13,640 bases of DNA from Fimenecus sp036652055 (GTDB taxonomy: Bacteria; Bacillota; Clostridia; Oscillospirales; Acutalibacteraceae): positions 1 through 13,640 of the forward strand of contig JAVVWP010000037.1 in NCBI GenBank assembly GCA_036652055.1, written 5' to 3'. Positions 13,386 to 13,640 of this stretch are shown here, in pieces; within the stretch, counting starts at the first letter, position 1; every line of letters starts with the position of its first letter. A program made the translations under genes and the position numbers. The notes under the pieces were generated by a model. That model did not search any database, was not told the DNA's origin, and was given only the letters and a program-made list of their open reading frames with translations.

Positions 13386-13469
13386 GTCATCCTGAGCATA
13401 GCGAAGGATCTCATCCACTAAGCGTCTTCGTGGCAGCCCTTGCGATTCTTCACTTGCGTTCAGAATGAC
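13386..13469. repeat. Long imperfect inverted-repeat element (GTCATCCTGAGC type)
   Basis: The 84-nt unit begins GTCATCCTGAGC and ends with GTTCAGAATGAC. The outer arms (13386-13410 and 13444-13469) are complementary over most of about 25 positions. Inside is a second hairpin, CCACTAAG-CGT-CTTCGTGG (13415-13433), with one mismatch. Elements starting GTCATCCTGAGC are, from memory, widespread intergenic repeats in several bacterial lineages. No open frame. Confidence 0.7.
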
Positions 13470-13514
13470 CGCCAATTATAGTGGTAAGCCTTGTGTTCGC
13501 CCGAATATCTTTCC

Positions 13515-13562
13515 GCTTCCTCTGGAGGAAGCTGTCGACCGCAGTCGACTGAAGGAGGGAGT
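13515..13562. repeat. GCTCCCTC-type palindromic repeat, copy B
   Basis: Same core as copy A (CTGTCGACCGCAGTCGACTG), but the left part differs and forms its own perfect hairpin GCTTCCTC-TG-GAGGAAGC (13515-13532). The right end is GAGGGAGT. Confidence 0.8.
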
Positions 13563-13572
13563 TCTTTCCTAC

Positions 13573-13622
13573 GCTCCCTCAAAAGGCAAGCTGTCGACCG
13601 CAGTCGACAGAAAGGAGGGAGC
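13573..13622. repeat. GCTCCCTC-type palindromic repeat, copy C
   Basis: A 50-nt unit with perfect terminal inverted repeats GCTCCCTC (13573-13580) and GAGGGAGC (13615-13622) and a perfect core hairpin CTGTCGAC-CGCA-GTCGACAG (13591-13610). It is only 10 nt from copy B. The rest of 13190-13640 shows no gene. Confidence 0.85.
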
Positions 13623-13640
13623 AAAATAGATACAATAAAA

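Noticed and set aside
13190..13640. CRISPR array
   Set aside because: The repeats are palindromic elements of several families with irregular spacing, not uniform direct repeats with unique spacers, and no cas genes are present.
1..13640. tRNA or rRNA genes
   Set aside because: No cloverleaf with a conserved TTCGAATC-type arm or rRNA signature was seen on either strand; the GGTTCGATG at 13346 is part of a simple palindrome.

Overview
The window reads as chromosome of a low-GC Firmicute of the class Clostridia, probably a gut Oscillospirales/Ruminococcaceae relative. The support is AT-rich intergenic DNA, strong GGAGG-type ribosome binding sites, a bacterial Na+-type V-ATPase operon, a long-form clostridial PRPP synthetase, and GC-richer palindromic intergenic repeats. 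The taxonomic placement is inference.

Layout. (1) Positions 1-320 hold the tail of a plus-strand gene cut by the window edge, followed by DNA without a confident gene. (2) Positions 314-3660 lie on the minus strand: a TetR-type regulator, a CDF cation exporter with an Asn-Asp/Asp-Asp metal site (manganese-like), and ribose-phosphate pyrophosphokinase (prs), which has its own promoter and a clear terminator at 314-355. (3) Positions 3549-3788 are a divergent AT-rich control region with two perfect palindromes sharing the core ATAGTAT, a 13-bp direct repeat, and promoters in both directions. (4) Positions 3789-12601 are a complete plus-strand V-ATPase operon in the order G/H, I, K, E, C, F, A, B, D. 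It encodes the A3B3 head, the D-F rotor shaft, the C coupling subunit, the E/G stalks, the a-type subunit I and the K ring. The K subunit keeps all five Na+ ligands known from Enterococcus hirae NtpK, so the machine most likely pumps, or is driven by, Na+. (5) Positions 12602-13185 hold a 62-aa two-helix membrane protein flanked by a 54-bp duplication of the 3' end of ntpD. A promoter-like sequence, three hairpins and a strong terminator follow. (6) Positions 13190-13640 are a non-coding cluster of short palindromic repeats of several families.

The two most interesting points are both downstream of ntpD. The first is a candidate small RNA (about 13032-13184) with three UCCCCC tracts, one in the first hairpin loop, one in an unpaired linker and one in the terminator loop. 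This is the layout known from Listeria LhrC-type sRNAs. The second is the 54-bp direct repeat (52 of 54 identical) that restores the ntpD C-terminus on either side of a 297-bp insert, which looks like a small element integrated at the gene's 3' end. Also notable are a probable non-AUG (ACG) start for ntpI, an RBS-embedding hairpin before the exporter gene, and a repeat family whose stem sequences differ between copies while pairing and a CTACA-like tail are kept.
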